A program made the position numbers and the translations under genes. The notes under the pieces are model-generated. The model did no database searches. It saw nothing but the letters and a program-made list of their open reading frames with translations, and was not told where the DNA came from. Positions 37,032 through 45,662 of a DNA stretch of 64,000 nucleotides are shown here, piece by piece. Every line of letters begins with the position of its first letter. Positions within the stretch are counted from its first letter, which is position 1. The DNA is taken from the NCBI GenBank assembly GCA_000244995.1, contig CM001438.1:4754096-4818095 (forward strand), written 5' to 3'. The stretch is from Burkholderiales bacterium JOSHI_001. Lineage in GTDB: Bacteria; Pseudomonadota; Gammaproteobacteria; Burkholderiales; Burkholderiaceae_C.

Positions 37032-38992
37032 CAGGTGGGGCGCGCTTGCAGGGTGCCTTGAACAACGGCCAGCGGGGCGCGCTGCATGGCCACGATGAAT
37101 TCATTGTGGTGGCGCACGCCGCCGCGCAGCCGGTAGTCGATGCGCGCGCCATAGCGCTCGCAGAGTTCGCGGCAAATATACAGGCCCAGGCCGGTGCCGC
37201 GGCTGCGGGTGCTGAAGAAGGGCTCGAACAGGTGGCGCTCCACCTCGGCAGGAATAGGGTCGCCGTCGCTGGCCACCGACAGCAGGGCCTGTTCACCATC
37301 GAAGGCCGCCAGGCGCAGCACGATGGCCCCCGGCTCGCTGCTGCCGTGGCGGCGGGCGTTGTCCAGCAGGTTCACCAGCACGCGGCGCAGGTGCTCGGGG
37401 TCGAACACCACGCCCAGCGCCTGGGTGGGCAACTCGGCCGCCAGCCGGCTGTGCGGGCCCAGCGGCAGTTGCACCGTGCGGGCCCAGTCGGTGCACAAGG
37501 CGGCCACGTGCGCGGTGGCGTCGATCACCTGCGACACCGGCGCGGCGCCGGGGGCCACCTCCATCACGTCGTCCACGATGCGCTTCAGCCGTTCCACGTT
37601 GTCGGCCACGATGATCGCCAGCCGCCGCTGGGTGCCGGGCAGTTCGTCTTCCAGCATCAAGGCATTGGCCTGCGCGATGGCGGCCAGCGGGTTGCGGATC
37701 TCGTGCGCAATGCCGGCCGACACCCGGCCCATGGCGGCCAGCTTGTCCTGGCGCAGCCGGGCCTGCACGCTGCGCATGTCTTCCAGGAACAGCACGCAGA
37801 ACTCCTCGGGCGGCGCGGTGTCGTCGTCCAGGCCGCGGCGGCGGGTGAAGCGTGCGCGCACCTGCAGCGTGCGGCGGTGGCCGTCGTCGAAATGCAGGCT
37901 CAGTTCGTGCGCGTCGCTGGGCCACAGGCCGGCCTCGAAAGCGCGTTGCACCGCGCCCAGCAGGCCCTGCCAGGACGGCACGCTGTCCAGGTCGAAGGGC
38001 GCTGCGCCGGCCGCGCCACTGGAGGACAACAGTTCCAGCGCTGCCGGGTTGGCAGCACGAACCCGGGCCCGGCGGTCCACCACCATCACGCCGTCGGACA
38101 TTTCTTCCAGCACCAGCTTGTTCAACTGCGCCTGCTGCCTCGCCAGTTCCAGGCTGCCGCGCGCGGCCAGTTCTTCACGCGCCAGGCGGCCGGAGAGTTC
38201 GCCCGCCAGCAGCGCCACCACGAACATGCCGATGCCGGCCAAGCCGGCCTGCATCAGCGCCAGCGTGGCGTCGCCGAAGGGGCCCGCCGCGCGCCAGGCG
38301 GCGGCCAGCAACAACAGGGTGACGCCCGACGCGGTGCCGAGTGCAGCCAGGCGCGGCGTCATCACGCCGGCCATCAGCACCGGCAGCACCAGCAGCGCGG
38401 CGTAATTCAGCGTGGCCGCTGGCGCCAGCAGGTGCAGGGCGGAAAAGGCCAGCAGGTCCGCGCCGATGGACAAGGCCCACTGCGCCTTGCTGAGCTGCTG
38501 CATCGGCGCTTCGGACGCCGTGCGCGCGCGGCGCTGCCAGGCCCACAGCCCGATGCTTTGCAGCGCATAGACCGCGCACACCGCCAGCGGCAGTGTGGCA
38601 AAGCCGGTGCCGATGAACTGTGCCGCCAGGGCGATGCCCAACAGCGCCAGCCCCAGCGCCGCGCGGGCCGTGAGGTAGGTGCGGTGGATGCGGCGCAATG
38701 CGGTGTCCGGCGACACCGCCACGCGCAGCGCTTCGCGCGACATGGCGCGCGTGTCCTCGCCGAAGTCGGGCGCCTGTCGGGGCGCGGCGCGGCGCGGGGG
38801 CACGGCGCGGTCGAAGTCGTCGTGGAAGGCGGTGTCGGCCTCCACACCCAGGGCGCCGAACCAGCTCTCGTCGGCCGCTCCGGACCGGCGCCGGCGGTCC
38901 AGGGGGTCGCGCCCGCGCCGGTCTGCACCGCGCCGACGTTCAAGCTGGCGACGCTCGTCGCCGGCAGGGGGATGCGCGGGGTCGCTGCCCAT
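37031..38992 (-). CDS. pilS: Sensor histidine kinase PilS
   Basis: 653 aa. Partner kinase of PilR. After an Arg-rich cytoplasmic N-terminus (about 1-100) come about six membrane helices (105-280), a PAS-like domain (about 305-410, LEEMSDGVMVVDRRARVRAANPAA), the H-box GIAHEIRNPLAAIAQA with the phosphorylated His, and an ATPase domain with LLDNARRHG and GTGLGLYICRELCERYGA. Start at 38992 keeps the segment WFGALGVEADTAF; an in-frame ATG near 38743 would give 570 aa and cannot be excluded. It overlaps pilR by 1 nt. Confidence 0.88.
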   Translation of the reverse strand: MGSDPAHPPAGDERRQLERRRGADRRGRDPLDRRRRSGAADESWFGALGVEADTAFHDDFDRAVPPRRAAPRQAPDFGEDTRAMSREALRVAVSPDTALRRIHRTYLTARAALGLALLGIALAAQFIGTGFATLPLAVCAVYALQSIGLWAWQRRARTASEAPMQQLSKAQWALSIGADLLAFSALHLLAPAATLNYAALLVLPVLMAGVMTPRLAALGTASGVTLLLLAAAWRAAGPFGDATLALMQAGLAGIGMFVVALLAGELSGRLAREELAARGSLELARQQAQLNKLVLEEMSDGVMVVDRRARVRAANPAALELLSSSGAAGAAPFDLDSVPSWQGLLGAVQRAFEAGLWPSDAHELSLHFDDGHRRTLQVRARFTRRRGLDDDTAPPEEFCVLFLEDMRSVQARLRQDKLAAMGRVSAGIAHEIRNPLAAIAQANALMLEDELPGTQRRLAIIVADNVERLKRIVDDVMEVAPGAAPVSQVIDATAHVAALCTDWARTVQLPLGPHSRLAAELPTQALGVVFDPEHLRRVLVNLLDNARRHGSSEPGAIVLRLAAFDGEQALLSVASDGDPIPAEVERHLFEPFFSTRSRGTGLGLYICRELCERYGARIDYRLRGGVRHHNEFIVAMQRAPLAVVQGTLQARPT

Positions 38993-39012
38993 CGGCCGTG
39001 GCGCTGAAGGCT

Positions 39013-39261
39013 TCAGCCGTCGCGCCGCGACGGCCCGGCCAGGCGGTGCGGTTCACCGCAGTACACATGGGTGCCATCGGCCACCGCCTCGGACAGCGGC
39101 AGGTGCACGCCGCAATGGGCACAGGCCACCATGGACTCGCGGCGCGCGGCCGCGGCCTTGTCCTGGGCATCGGGCTTGCGCGGGCCGATGGCGCCGCGCG
39201 TGCGCAGCAGCATCCACAGCACCAACCCCACCACACCCAGCACCAACAGGTACTTGATCAT
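39013..39261 (-). CDS. PP0621-type small membrane protein with a zinc-finger-like motif
   Basis: 82 aa. One N-terminal helix (KYLLVLGVVGLVLWMLLRT) and a C-terminal CxxC...C motif (CAHCGVHLP and YCGEPH), likely a small zinc-ribbon. The family is conserved next to pilS in Burkholderiales and Pseudomonas, but its function is unknown. It ends 20 bp before pilS and begins 20 bp after ypjD, so it is probably part of the leftward transcript. Confidence 0.8.
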   Translation of the reverse strand: MIKYLLVLGVVGLVLWMLLRTRGAIGPRKPDAQDKAAAARRESMVACAHCGVHLPLSEAVADGTHVYCGEPHRLAGPSRRDG

Positions 39262-39281
39262 GTCTGCCTTGGTTTCAAGCT

Positions 39282-40097
39282 TCAGCCGGCCTGGCGCATC
39301 AGCACCACTTCCAGCACGAAGTGGTAGCCCACATACGCCAGCAGCAGCAACGCCGCGCCCACGTACAGCCAGCGCGTGGCACGCCGCCCGCGCCAGCCCC
39401 GCAGCGCGCGGCCCGACAGCAGGGCCGCGAACACCACCCAGGCCAGCATGGAAAAGACGATCTTGTGGTTGAAGCGCCAGACCGTGGTGGTGGCCACGCC
39501 CAGCAGCAGTGCCAGGGTCAATACCGCGAAGCCGGCCTCAACGAAGCGGAAGGTCAGCCGCTCCAGCCGCAGCAGCGGCATGCCGCCCGGACCGGCGGGC
39601 GCTGTCGGATGCTGGCGGATGCGGCGCTCGGCCGAATCCAGCAGGGCCGCGTGCAGCACCGCCGCGCCGAACAGGCCGTAGGACGCCACCCCCAGCACAA
39701 AGTGCAGCGGCGCCCAGGCGCTGCCGGTGGCCGGCCGCACATCGCCCGGGAAGGCCCAGGCCAGCAGCACCGCCACCATGCCGGCCAAGGCCAGGCCGCG
39801 GCGCACCCCCGGCACCGGGACCAGGCGGCTTTCCACTTCATGCACGGCCAGCACCAGCCAGACGGTGAGCGACAGCACCGGTGCAAAGCCCAGGCGCGCC
39901 CCGGGCAAGCCTGCACCGCCGATGTCCAGCAGCAGCACCACCGCGTGCAGCAACCAACCGGCCACCAGGGCCAACTCGCTCAGGCGGCGCTGGGCCGCGC
40001 CCGGCCACAGGGCCAGCGCATAGGCCAGCACCGCACCCAACGCCACCACCAGGGGCGCTGCGCCGAGGGACGCTTCACGGCCGAACGATAAAATCAT
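39282..40097 (-). CDS. ypjD: CcsA/YpjD-type cytochrome c assembly family membrane protein
   Basis: 271 aa with about eight predicted helices. It belongs to the HemX/CcsA-like family (E. coli YpjD), a group named for haem handling but not proven in this role. Seen: LHFVLGVASYGLFGAAVLHAALL, RLTFRFVEAGFAVLTLALLLGVATTTVW and FNHKIVFSMLAWVVFAALLSGR, typical of the family. Start at 40097 places the first helix early; the frame stays open upstream but is antisense to ffh. It is divergent from ffh with 54 bp between, the same pairing seen in E. coli. Confidence 0.87.
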   Translation of the reverse strand: MILSFGREASLGAAPLVVALGAVLAYALALWPGAAQRRLSELALVAGWLLHAVVLLLDIGGAGLPGARLGFAPVLSLTVWLVLAVHEVESRLVPVPGVRRGLALAGMVAVLLAWAFPGDVRPATGSAWAPLHFVLGVASYGLFGAAVLHAALLDSAERRIRQHPTAPAGPGGMPLLRLERLTFRFVEAGFAVLTLALLLGVATTTVWRFNHKIVFSMLAWVVFAALLSGRALRGWRGRRATRWLYVGAALLLLAYVGYHFVLEVVLMRQAG

Positions 40098-40151
40098 CGC
40101 CCCAGTGTACTTTCGCGCCAGCCGCATCCCGGCCTGTGCCGAGCCCCCACG

Positions 40152-41519
40152 ATGGCCTCCACCCTCACCGATCGGCTGTCGCAACTCGTGAAGACGATGC
40201 GCGGCCAGGCCCGCATCACCGAAAGCAATGTGCAGGACATGCTGCGCGAGGTGCGCATGGCCCTGCTGGAAGCCGACGTGGCGCTGCCGGTGGTGCGCGA
40301 GTTCATCGCGCGGGTGAAGGAAAAGGCCCTGGGCGCCGAGGTGGTGGGATCGCTCAACCCCGGCCAGGCCCTGGTGGGCATCGTGCACAAGGAACTCGCC
40401 GCCACCATGGGCGAGGGCATTTCGGACATCAACCTGGCCACCCAGCCGCCGGCCGTCATCCTGATGGCGGGCCTGCAGGGTGCGGGCAAGACCACCACCA
40501 CCGCCAAGCTGGCCAAGCACCTGATCGAGCGGCGCAAGAAGAAGGTGCTGACCGTCAGCGCCGACGTCTACCGCCCCGCGGCCATCGAACAGCTGAAGAC
40601 GGTGACCCGGCAGGCCGGCGCCGAGTGGTTCCCCAGTGAAGCCGGCCAGAAGCCGCGCGACATCGCCGCCGCCGCGCTGGACCATGCCAAGCGCCACTAC
40701 TTCGACGTGCTGCTGGTGGACACCGCCGGCCGGCTGGCCATCGACGAAGCGCTGATGGCGGAAATCCGCGAGCTGCACGCGCTGCTCAACCCGGTGGAAA
40801 CCCTGTTCGTGGTGGACGCCATGCAGGGCCAGGACGCGGTGAACACCGCCAAGGCCTTCAAGGACGCGCTGCCGCTCACCGGCGTGGTTCTGACCAAGCT
40901 GGACGGCGACTCCCGCGGTGGCGCGGCCCTTTCCGTGCGCCAGGTCACCGGCGCGCCGATCAAGTTCGCTGGCGTGTCGGAAAAGATCGACGGCCTGGAG
41001 GTGTTCGACGCCGACCGCCACGCCGGCCGCGTGCTGGGCATGGGCGACATCCTGGCCCTGGTGGAAGAAGTGCAGAAGGGCGTGGACATGCAGTCCGCGC
41101 AGAAGCTGGCCGACAAGCTGAAGTCCGGCGACGGCTTCGACCTGGACGACTTCCTGATGCAGATATCGCAGATGAAGAAGATGGGCGGGCTGTCCGGCCT
41201 GATGGACAAGCTGCCCGCGCAGATGGCCGCCAAGGCCGGTGCGGCCGACATGGACCGCGCCGAGCGCGACGTGCGGCGCATGGAAGGCATCATCCATTCC
41301 ATGACCCGGCTGGAACGCCGCAAGCCCGAACTCATCAAGGCCAGTCGCAAGCGACGCATTGCCGCGGGCGCTGGTGTGCAGGTGCAGGAAGTCAACCGCC
41401 TGCTCAACCAGTTCGAGCAGATGCAGGGCATGATGAAGAAGATGAAGGGCGGTGGCCTGATGAAGATGATGAAGCGCATGGGTGGCATGAAGATGCCACC
41501 GGGTTTCGGCCCGCGCTGA
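40152..41519 (+). CDS. ffh: Signal recognition particle protein
   Basis: 455 aa. GTPase of the SRP that targets nascent membrane proteins to FtsY. N domain (1-90), G domain with GLQGAGKTTTTAKLAK, DTAGRL, TKLDGDSRGG, and the C-terminal M domain rich in Met (MKKMGGLSGLMDKLPAQM, EQMQGMMKKMKGGGLMKMMKRMGGMKMPPG) that binds 4.5S RNA and signal peptides. Full length. Its receptor ftsY is at 42476 in the opposite orientation. A terminator follows at 41542-41575. Confidence 0.97.
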   Translation: MASTLTDRLSQLVKTMRGQARITESNVQDMLREVRMALLEADVALPVVREFIARVKEKALGAEVVGSLNPGQALVGIVHKELAATMGEGISDINLATQPPAVILMAGLQGAGKTTTTAKLAKHLIERRKKKVLTVSADVYRPAAIEQLKTVTRQAGAEWFPSEAGQKPRDIAAAALDHAKRHYFDVLLVDTAGRLAIDEALMAEIRELHALLNPVETLFVVDAMQGQDAVNTAKAFKDALPLTGVVLTKLDGDSRGGAALSVRQVTGAPIKFAGVSEKIDGLEVFDADRHAGRVLGMGDILALVEEVQKGVDMQSAQKLADKLKSGDGFDLDDFLMQISQMKKMGGLSGLMDKLPAQMAAKAGAADMDRAERDVRRMEGIIHSMTRLERRKPELIKASRKRRIAAGAGVQVQEVNRLLNQFEQMQGMMKKMKGGGLMKMMKRMGGMKMPPGFGPR

Positions 41520-41541
41520 GTCCCTTCGGACGCGGTGAGGC

Positions 41542-41575
41542 GCCGCCGCCGCAAGCCGTTACAGGGCGGCACTTT
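41542..41575 (+). terminator. Likely terminator after ffh
   Basis: GCCGCC (41545-41550) can pair with GGCGGC (41565-41570), followed by ACTTTTT. It lies about 25 nt after the ffh stop. The 204-bp gap to the next gene holds no other recognised feature. Confidence 0.5.
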
Positions 41576-41723
41576 TTCTCGCTTTGGGCCCTGTTGCCGC
41601 CACGCGCCTGCGCTGGCGCAACGCCTGCTTACCGAATGGCGCCGGTCCCGCATTGACCCGCCCGGGCGGCCGGCCGAAGCTTGCGGCGTGTGCCCTTGAT
41701 GGCGTGCCCAGCCCGCGACCACC

Positions 41724-42470
41724 ATGCTTGACCTGATTCCCCCCCTGGCCCCCGCCCTGGCCTTGTCCGTGGGCGCCTTCCTGGTGCTGGCGCTGTCGGT
41801 TCTCCTTCTGCTGCGCCACCGCCAACGCGCCAGGCGCAGGAGTGCCGAACAACCACTGCGCGACGCCCTGGACACCGTCGTGGCCTGGCAGCCCGAGGCC
41901 GCACGCGTGATGACCGCCGCCGAGCGCGAAGCCTTCGACACCCTGCGCAAGGCCCTGCCCAGCCACCTGGTGCTGGCCCAGGTGCCGCTGTCTCGCTTCC
42001 TGCGAGTGCCACGGCGCCATTCCTACCGCGACTGGCTGCAGCGTGTGGGCATCGTCAGCGCCGACCTGCTGGTGTGCGACAGCGGCAGCCGCGTGCTGGC
42101 CGTGGTGGACGTGCGCGGCGCGCAGGAAAGCCCCCGCAGCCGCCAGCGCCACCAGCGCATGGCCGAGGTGTTGCGCGCCGCCCGCATCCGCACCCTGGTG
42201 TGGCAGGAGGACAACCTGCCCAGCGCCGAGCAGGTGCGCGCGCAGATGATCCCGGTGCTGCAGGAGATTTACGGCAAGGCCGGCACGCCGGCGCAACAAC
42301 CGCCGGTGAGCAAGCCGCTGCCGCTGATCCCGGTGGCCGAGATGGAAGAAATACTGGCCGAAGGCGACGCCGCCATGGCCCACAACGACGCCGTGATGGA
42401 GCCCGTGCCGTCCACCTTCTACGACGAGTTCGACGCCGCCCCCATCGCCGCCAACAGCGGCCGGCGCTGA
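41724..42470 (+). CDS. DUF2726 domain membrane-anchored protein
   Basis: 248 aa. One N-terminal helix (ALALSVGAFLVLALSVLLLL) with a basic stop-transfer RHRQRARRR, then a DUF2726 domain (about 75-185) with LVLAQVPLSRFLRV, IVSADLLVCDSGSRVLAVVDVRG, RTLVWQEDNLPSAEQVR. DUF2726 is distantly related to restriction-endonuclease-like folds, but the function is unknown. The C-terminal tail is acidic. It converges on ftsY, with 5 bp between stops. Confidence 0.8.
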   Translation: MLDLIPPLAPALALSVGAFLVLALSVLLLLRHRQRARRRSAEQPLRDALDTVVAWQPEAARVMTAAEREAFDTLRKALPSHLVLAQVPLSRFLRVPRRHSYRDWLQRVGIVSADLLVCDSGSRVLAVVDVRGAQESPRSRQRHQRMAEVLRAARIRTLVWQEDNLPSAEQVRAQMIPVLQEIYGKAGTPAQQPPVSKPLPLIPVAEMEEILAEGDAAMAHNDAVMEPVPSTFYDEFDAAPIAANSGRR

Positions 42471-42475
42471 AAACC

Positions 42476-43546
42476 TCAGCTCAACAGCGCGTTCGCGAAT
42501 TCGCGCGCGTTGAAGGTCTGCAGGTCTTCCAGCTTTTCGCCCACGCCGATGAAGTAAACCGGGATCGGCCGTTCGCGCGCGATGGCCGCCAGCACGCCGC
42601 CCTTGGCGGTGCCGTCCAGCTTGGTGACCACCAGGCCGGTGAGCTTCAGGGCGTCGTCAAAGGCCTTCACCTGCGTCAGCGCGTTCTGACCGGTGTTGCC
42701 GTCCACCACCAGCAGCACCTCATGCGGCGCGCCGGCTTCGGCCTTGGCGATGGTGCGCTGGATCTTCTTCAGCTCTTCCATCAGGTGCAGCTGCGTCGGC
42801 AGCCGCCCGGCGGTGTCGGCAATCACCACGTCGCAGCCGCGGGCGCGGCCGGCCACCACGGCGTCGAAGGTCACCGCGGCGGGGTCGCCACCGTCCTGGC
42901 TGACGATTTCCACGCTGGTGCGGTCGGCCCACACCGCCAGCTGTTCACGCGCCGCGGCGCGGAAGGTGTCGGCCGCGGCCAGCAGCACCTTGCAGTTCGC
43001 CTGCGCCAGGTGGCGCGTCAACTTGCCGATGCTGGTGGTCTTGCCGGCCCCGTTCACGCCGGCCACCATGATGACGGTGGGCGTGTGCTGGCCGACCGAG
43101 AGTGATTTTTCCAGCGGCGCCAGCAACTCGGTCAGCGCATCGGCCAGCAGGCCCTTCACCGCCGAGGGGTCGGTGGTCTTGGTGTCCTTCACACGCCGCT
43201 TCAGGTCGGCCAGCAGGTGCTCGGTGGCCTTCACGCCGGTGTCGGCCATCAGCAGCGCGGACTCCAGTTCTTCGTACAGCGCGTCGTCGATGCGCGTGCC
43301 GGTGAACACCTGCGCGATGCTGCTGCCGGTCTTCTTCAGGCCCTGGCGCAGGCGGTCCAACCAGCCCTTGCGGGCCGGCGCTTCGGCGTCGGTGGCTGCT
43401 GGCGCGGGGGGCGCTTGCACGGGGGCCGCCGCGGTGGGCGCGGCCACAGGGGGCGGCGCGATGTCGGGTGCGGGTTCGGGGACGGGAACCGGTGCCAGGA
43501 TGGGCGCCGGGGGCGGTGCGACCTTCTTCTTGAAAAAGCTGAACAT
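42476..43546 (-). CDS. ftsY: Signal recognition particle receptor
   Basis: 356 aa. Membrane-associated GTPase that docks SRP at SecYEG. The N-terminal FSFFKKK tag and a Pro/Ala-rich linker (8-60) precede the NG domain: VNGAGKTTSIGKLTRHL, DTAGRLPTQLHLMEEL, TKLDGTAKGGVL and the closing IGVGEKLEDLQTFNAREFANALL. The A domain is a short Pro/Ala/Val-rich linker instead of the long acidic E. coli region. It starts 68 bp upstream of, and divergent from, the tRNA gene. Confidence 0.96.
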   Translation of the reverse strand: MFSFFKKKVAPPPAPILAPVPVPEPAPDIAPPPVAAPTAAAPVQAPPAPAATDAEAPARKGWLDRLRQGLKKTGSSIAQVFTGTRIDDALYEELESALLMADTGVKATEHLLADLKRRVKDTKTTDPSAVKGLLADALTELLAPLEKSLSVGQHTPTVIMVAGVNGAGKTTSIGKLTRHLAQANCKVLLAAADTFRAAAREQLAVWADRTSVEIVSQDGGDPAAVTFDAVVAGRARGCDVVIADTAGRLPTQLHLMEELKKIQRTIAKAEAGAPHEVLLVVDGNTGQNALTQVKAFDDALKLTGLVVTKLDGTAKGGVLAAIARERPIPVYFIGVGEKLEDLQTFNAREFANALLS

Positions 43547-43574
43547 GGGTGGGGTGGTCGCGGGCCGCGAGGTG

Positions 43575-43602
43575 TTGAGGGCTGTCCGGCACCCGCTATA
43601 AT
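43575..43602 (+). promoter_or_regulatory. tRNA promoter
   Basis: -35 TTGAGG (43575-43580), 16-bp spacer and -10 TATAAT (43597-43602), placing transcription start near 43609, just ahead of the tRNA gene at 43614. Confidence 0.75.
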
Positions 43603-43613
43603 CTCGGGCTCAT

Positions 43614-43690
<77 letters not shown>

Positions 43691-43701
43691 AAATCTAAAA
43701 T

Positions 43702-43736
43702 AGCCTCGCAGGTCAAGGACTTGCGAGGCTTTTTTC
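43702..43736 (+). terminator. Rho-independent terminator after the tRNA
   Basis: Stem AGCCTCGCA / TGCGAGGCT (perfect 9 bp, loop of 11) followed by TTTTTT. A TTG at 43721 that could start the integrase lies inside this stem, which argues against that start. Confidence 0.85.
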
Positions 43737-43743
43737 TTGGCCG

Positions 43744-43766
43744 GGGTATCCACCTAGGGTATCCAC
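43744..43766 (+). repeat. Direct repeats at element border, possible integrase arm sites
   Basis: GGGTATCCAC occurs at 43744-43753 and again at 43757-43766 (13-bp period), directly between the tRNA terminator and the integrase. Such short direct repeats beside the integrase are typical arm-type binding sites near attL. Function is inferred. Confidence 0.5.
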
Positions 43767-43768
43767 TT

Positions 43769-45595
43769 TTGGCCGCCAAGCCCGCTCGACTCGCCCGCAA
43801 CCGACACGGCACCTTCACCTTCCGGTGGATCGTGCCGGTGCCTCTGCGCGAGCGCGTGGGCGCGCGCCGCGAGATCAGGGTCTCCCTTCGCACGAAGGAC
43901 TGCCGGACAGCACGCATCCTCGCGCTCGAGCTCAACTTAGAACTCGAACGACTGCGCGCTGCCATGTCCAAGGACCCCACTGCCGATCTCCGGCACCTGA
44001 TCACCCCGCTCAACCTCAAGCTGCCGGGCGGCATCGAAGCCGAGATCAAGGACGACAACGACCTCCGCCTCTTCCAGAGCTTCCTGACGCAGAACGGCGA
44101 CCTGCGCGACGCGCTGATGCAGGCCATCCGCCGCGGCGAAGATCCCAGCCAGGCGATGGCCAGCCTCGTGCAGGATCTCAAGCAGGCCGCCAGCGGCGCT
44201 CACCGCGTCGCTCGCCCGACGCCGATGGTCGAGGCCATCCAGCAGTTCGTCGCTGCCGCGAACGCGGGATCGGCCGCCGAGGTCACGCGCGGCACCCGCA
44301 GCACGCCCGGCGAGAAGCTGCGCACGCTGACCATGCTGCTCGATGATCTGGCTGCGCAAGGCCGCGACCGAGAGACCGTGTGTGTCCACGAAGTCACCCG
44401 GTCCGACGTCAAAGGTTTCGTCGATCGCTACGCCAAGCGTCCGTCGAAGGCCGCCAGGGTGGCCCTCGCAGACCGCAAGCGTGCGGCGACGTCGCCTGAA
44501 GACACCGCGGTCGAGCCGACCAAGGCAGAGCTGAAGACCCTCAACGCGCGCACGATCAAGAAAGCGCTTGGCCACCTCCAAGACTTTTTCGTCCAGGCGC
44601 TGGCCAACGACTGGATCGCCATCAGCCCGATCGACGACGCCTTCGACCGAGCCACCGCGCAGTACCGCGTGATCTCCAGCAAGGAGAAGAAGTCCAACCA
44701 CTACGACCTCTTCGATGAAGCCGAGATCCAAGGCATCTTCGAACCGCGGCGCTATCTGCGCAACCTGAACGCGGCGGATGACTTCTGGGCGCCGCTGCTG
44801 GCGCTCTTCAGCGGCGCACGCGCGGGAGAACTCGTCGGCCTGCGCGTGGCCGACATCGTGCTCGACGCGCCATCGCAGCTGTGGGTGATCAACATCACCG
44901 AGGAGCTCAACGACAGCGACGGGCCCAAGACCCAGAACTCCGTCCGCAGGATTCCCATCGCGTCGGCGCTCGTCGAACTCGGCTTCCTGGCCTACGTCGA
45001 GAAGCTGCGCCTGGCCGGCGCACAGGCGCTGTTTCCGCATCGCCCGATGAACAAGACGCGGAAGAACGATCCCTCGAAGCACCTCTCCCGCGTGTACTCG
45101 GAGCATCTGCGCGACTGCGATCTGAAGACCGCCAAGAAAGTGTTCCATTCGTTCAGGCACACCGCCATCACGCGCATGCACGTGCGCGGGGTGCCGGTCG
45201 GCGACGCTGAACTGATCGTCGGCCACGCATCGCAGGACACCGAGCTTCGGCTGCAGGCAGGGCGTGGCGCCGCTGGGAATCGCGGCAACGCGACGCACCT
45301 CGATACCTACGTCGATGCGGCGGCTTTTGCCGACAACGACAAGCCGCTGATGTTGCGACTGCGCGAGCACGTCGATCGCTGCCTCACCTTCGGCATCGAC
45401 TTCGCAGGCCTGAAAGAGGCTGCGGCCATCGTCCAAGAACTCACTGTCTTGGAAGGGACGCGGTGGAAGTCGGGCTGGCACGCCAACAGCCACAAGGTGG
45501 CGCAGACCATGACGGAGCGGGTCGCCGACGCCTGCGGCCGACCGACCGACGCTGCATCGCCGGCCCCAGCGGAATCCGGCACCACAGGGGCCTGA
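43769..45595 (+). CDS. int: Tyrosine site-specific integrase of the island, TTG start
   Basis: 608 aa from the TTG at 43769. Integrates the element at the tRNA gene. The N-terminus (KPARLARNRHGTFTFRWIVPVPLRERVG) is a DUF6538-like AP2-type arm region. The catalytic residues are Arg351 (LFSGARAGELVGL), His460 and Arg463 (FHSFRHTAITRM), His486 (VGHAS) and nucleophile Tyr514 (LDTYVD). A ~25-residue insertion sits between His486 and Tyr514, and a C-terminal tail of about 95 residues follows. The TTG at 43721 lies within the tRNA terminator stem and was rejected. No good ribosome-binding site is obvious. Confidence 0.88.
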   Translation: MAAKPARLARNRHGTFTFRWIVPVPLRERVGARREIRVSLRTKDCRTARILALELNLELERLRAAMSKDPTADLRHLITPLNLKLPGGIEAEIKDDNDLRLFQSFLTQNGDLRDALMQAIRRGEDPSQAMASLVQDLKQAASGAHRVARPTPMVEAIQQFVAAANAGSAAEVTRGTRSTPGEKLRTLTMLLDDLAAQGRDRETVCVHEVTRSDVKGFVDRYAKRPSKAARVALADRKRAATSPEDTAVEPTKAELKTLNARTIKKALGHLQDFFVQALANDWIAISPIDDAFDRATAQYRVISSKEKKSNHYDLFDEAEIQGIFEPRRYLRNLNAADDFWAPLLALFSGARAGELVGLRVADIVLDAPSQLWVINITEELNDSDGPKTQNSVRRIPIASALVELGFLAYVEKLRLAGAQALFPHRPMNKTRKNDPSKHLSRVYSEHLRDCDLKTAKKVFHSFRHTAITRMHVRGVPVGDAELIVGHASQDTELRLQAGRGAAGNRGNATHLDTYVDAAAFADNDKPLMLRLREHVDRCLTFGIDFAGLKEAAAIVQELTVLEGTRWKSGWHANSHKVAQTMTERVADACGRPTDAASPAPAESGTTGA

Positions 45596-45662
45596 TCCCG
45601 CATTTCAGCTTGCACGCCCCAGTCGCATTTCAGCAACGCCACCACGCCGCATTAACAACCAC

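Noticed and set aside
43721-43768. TTG at 43721 as integrase start
   Set aside because: It lies in the stem of the tRNA terminator; translation would need the terminator to be read through, and the extra residues are unlike integrases.
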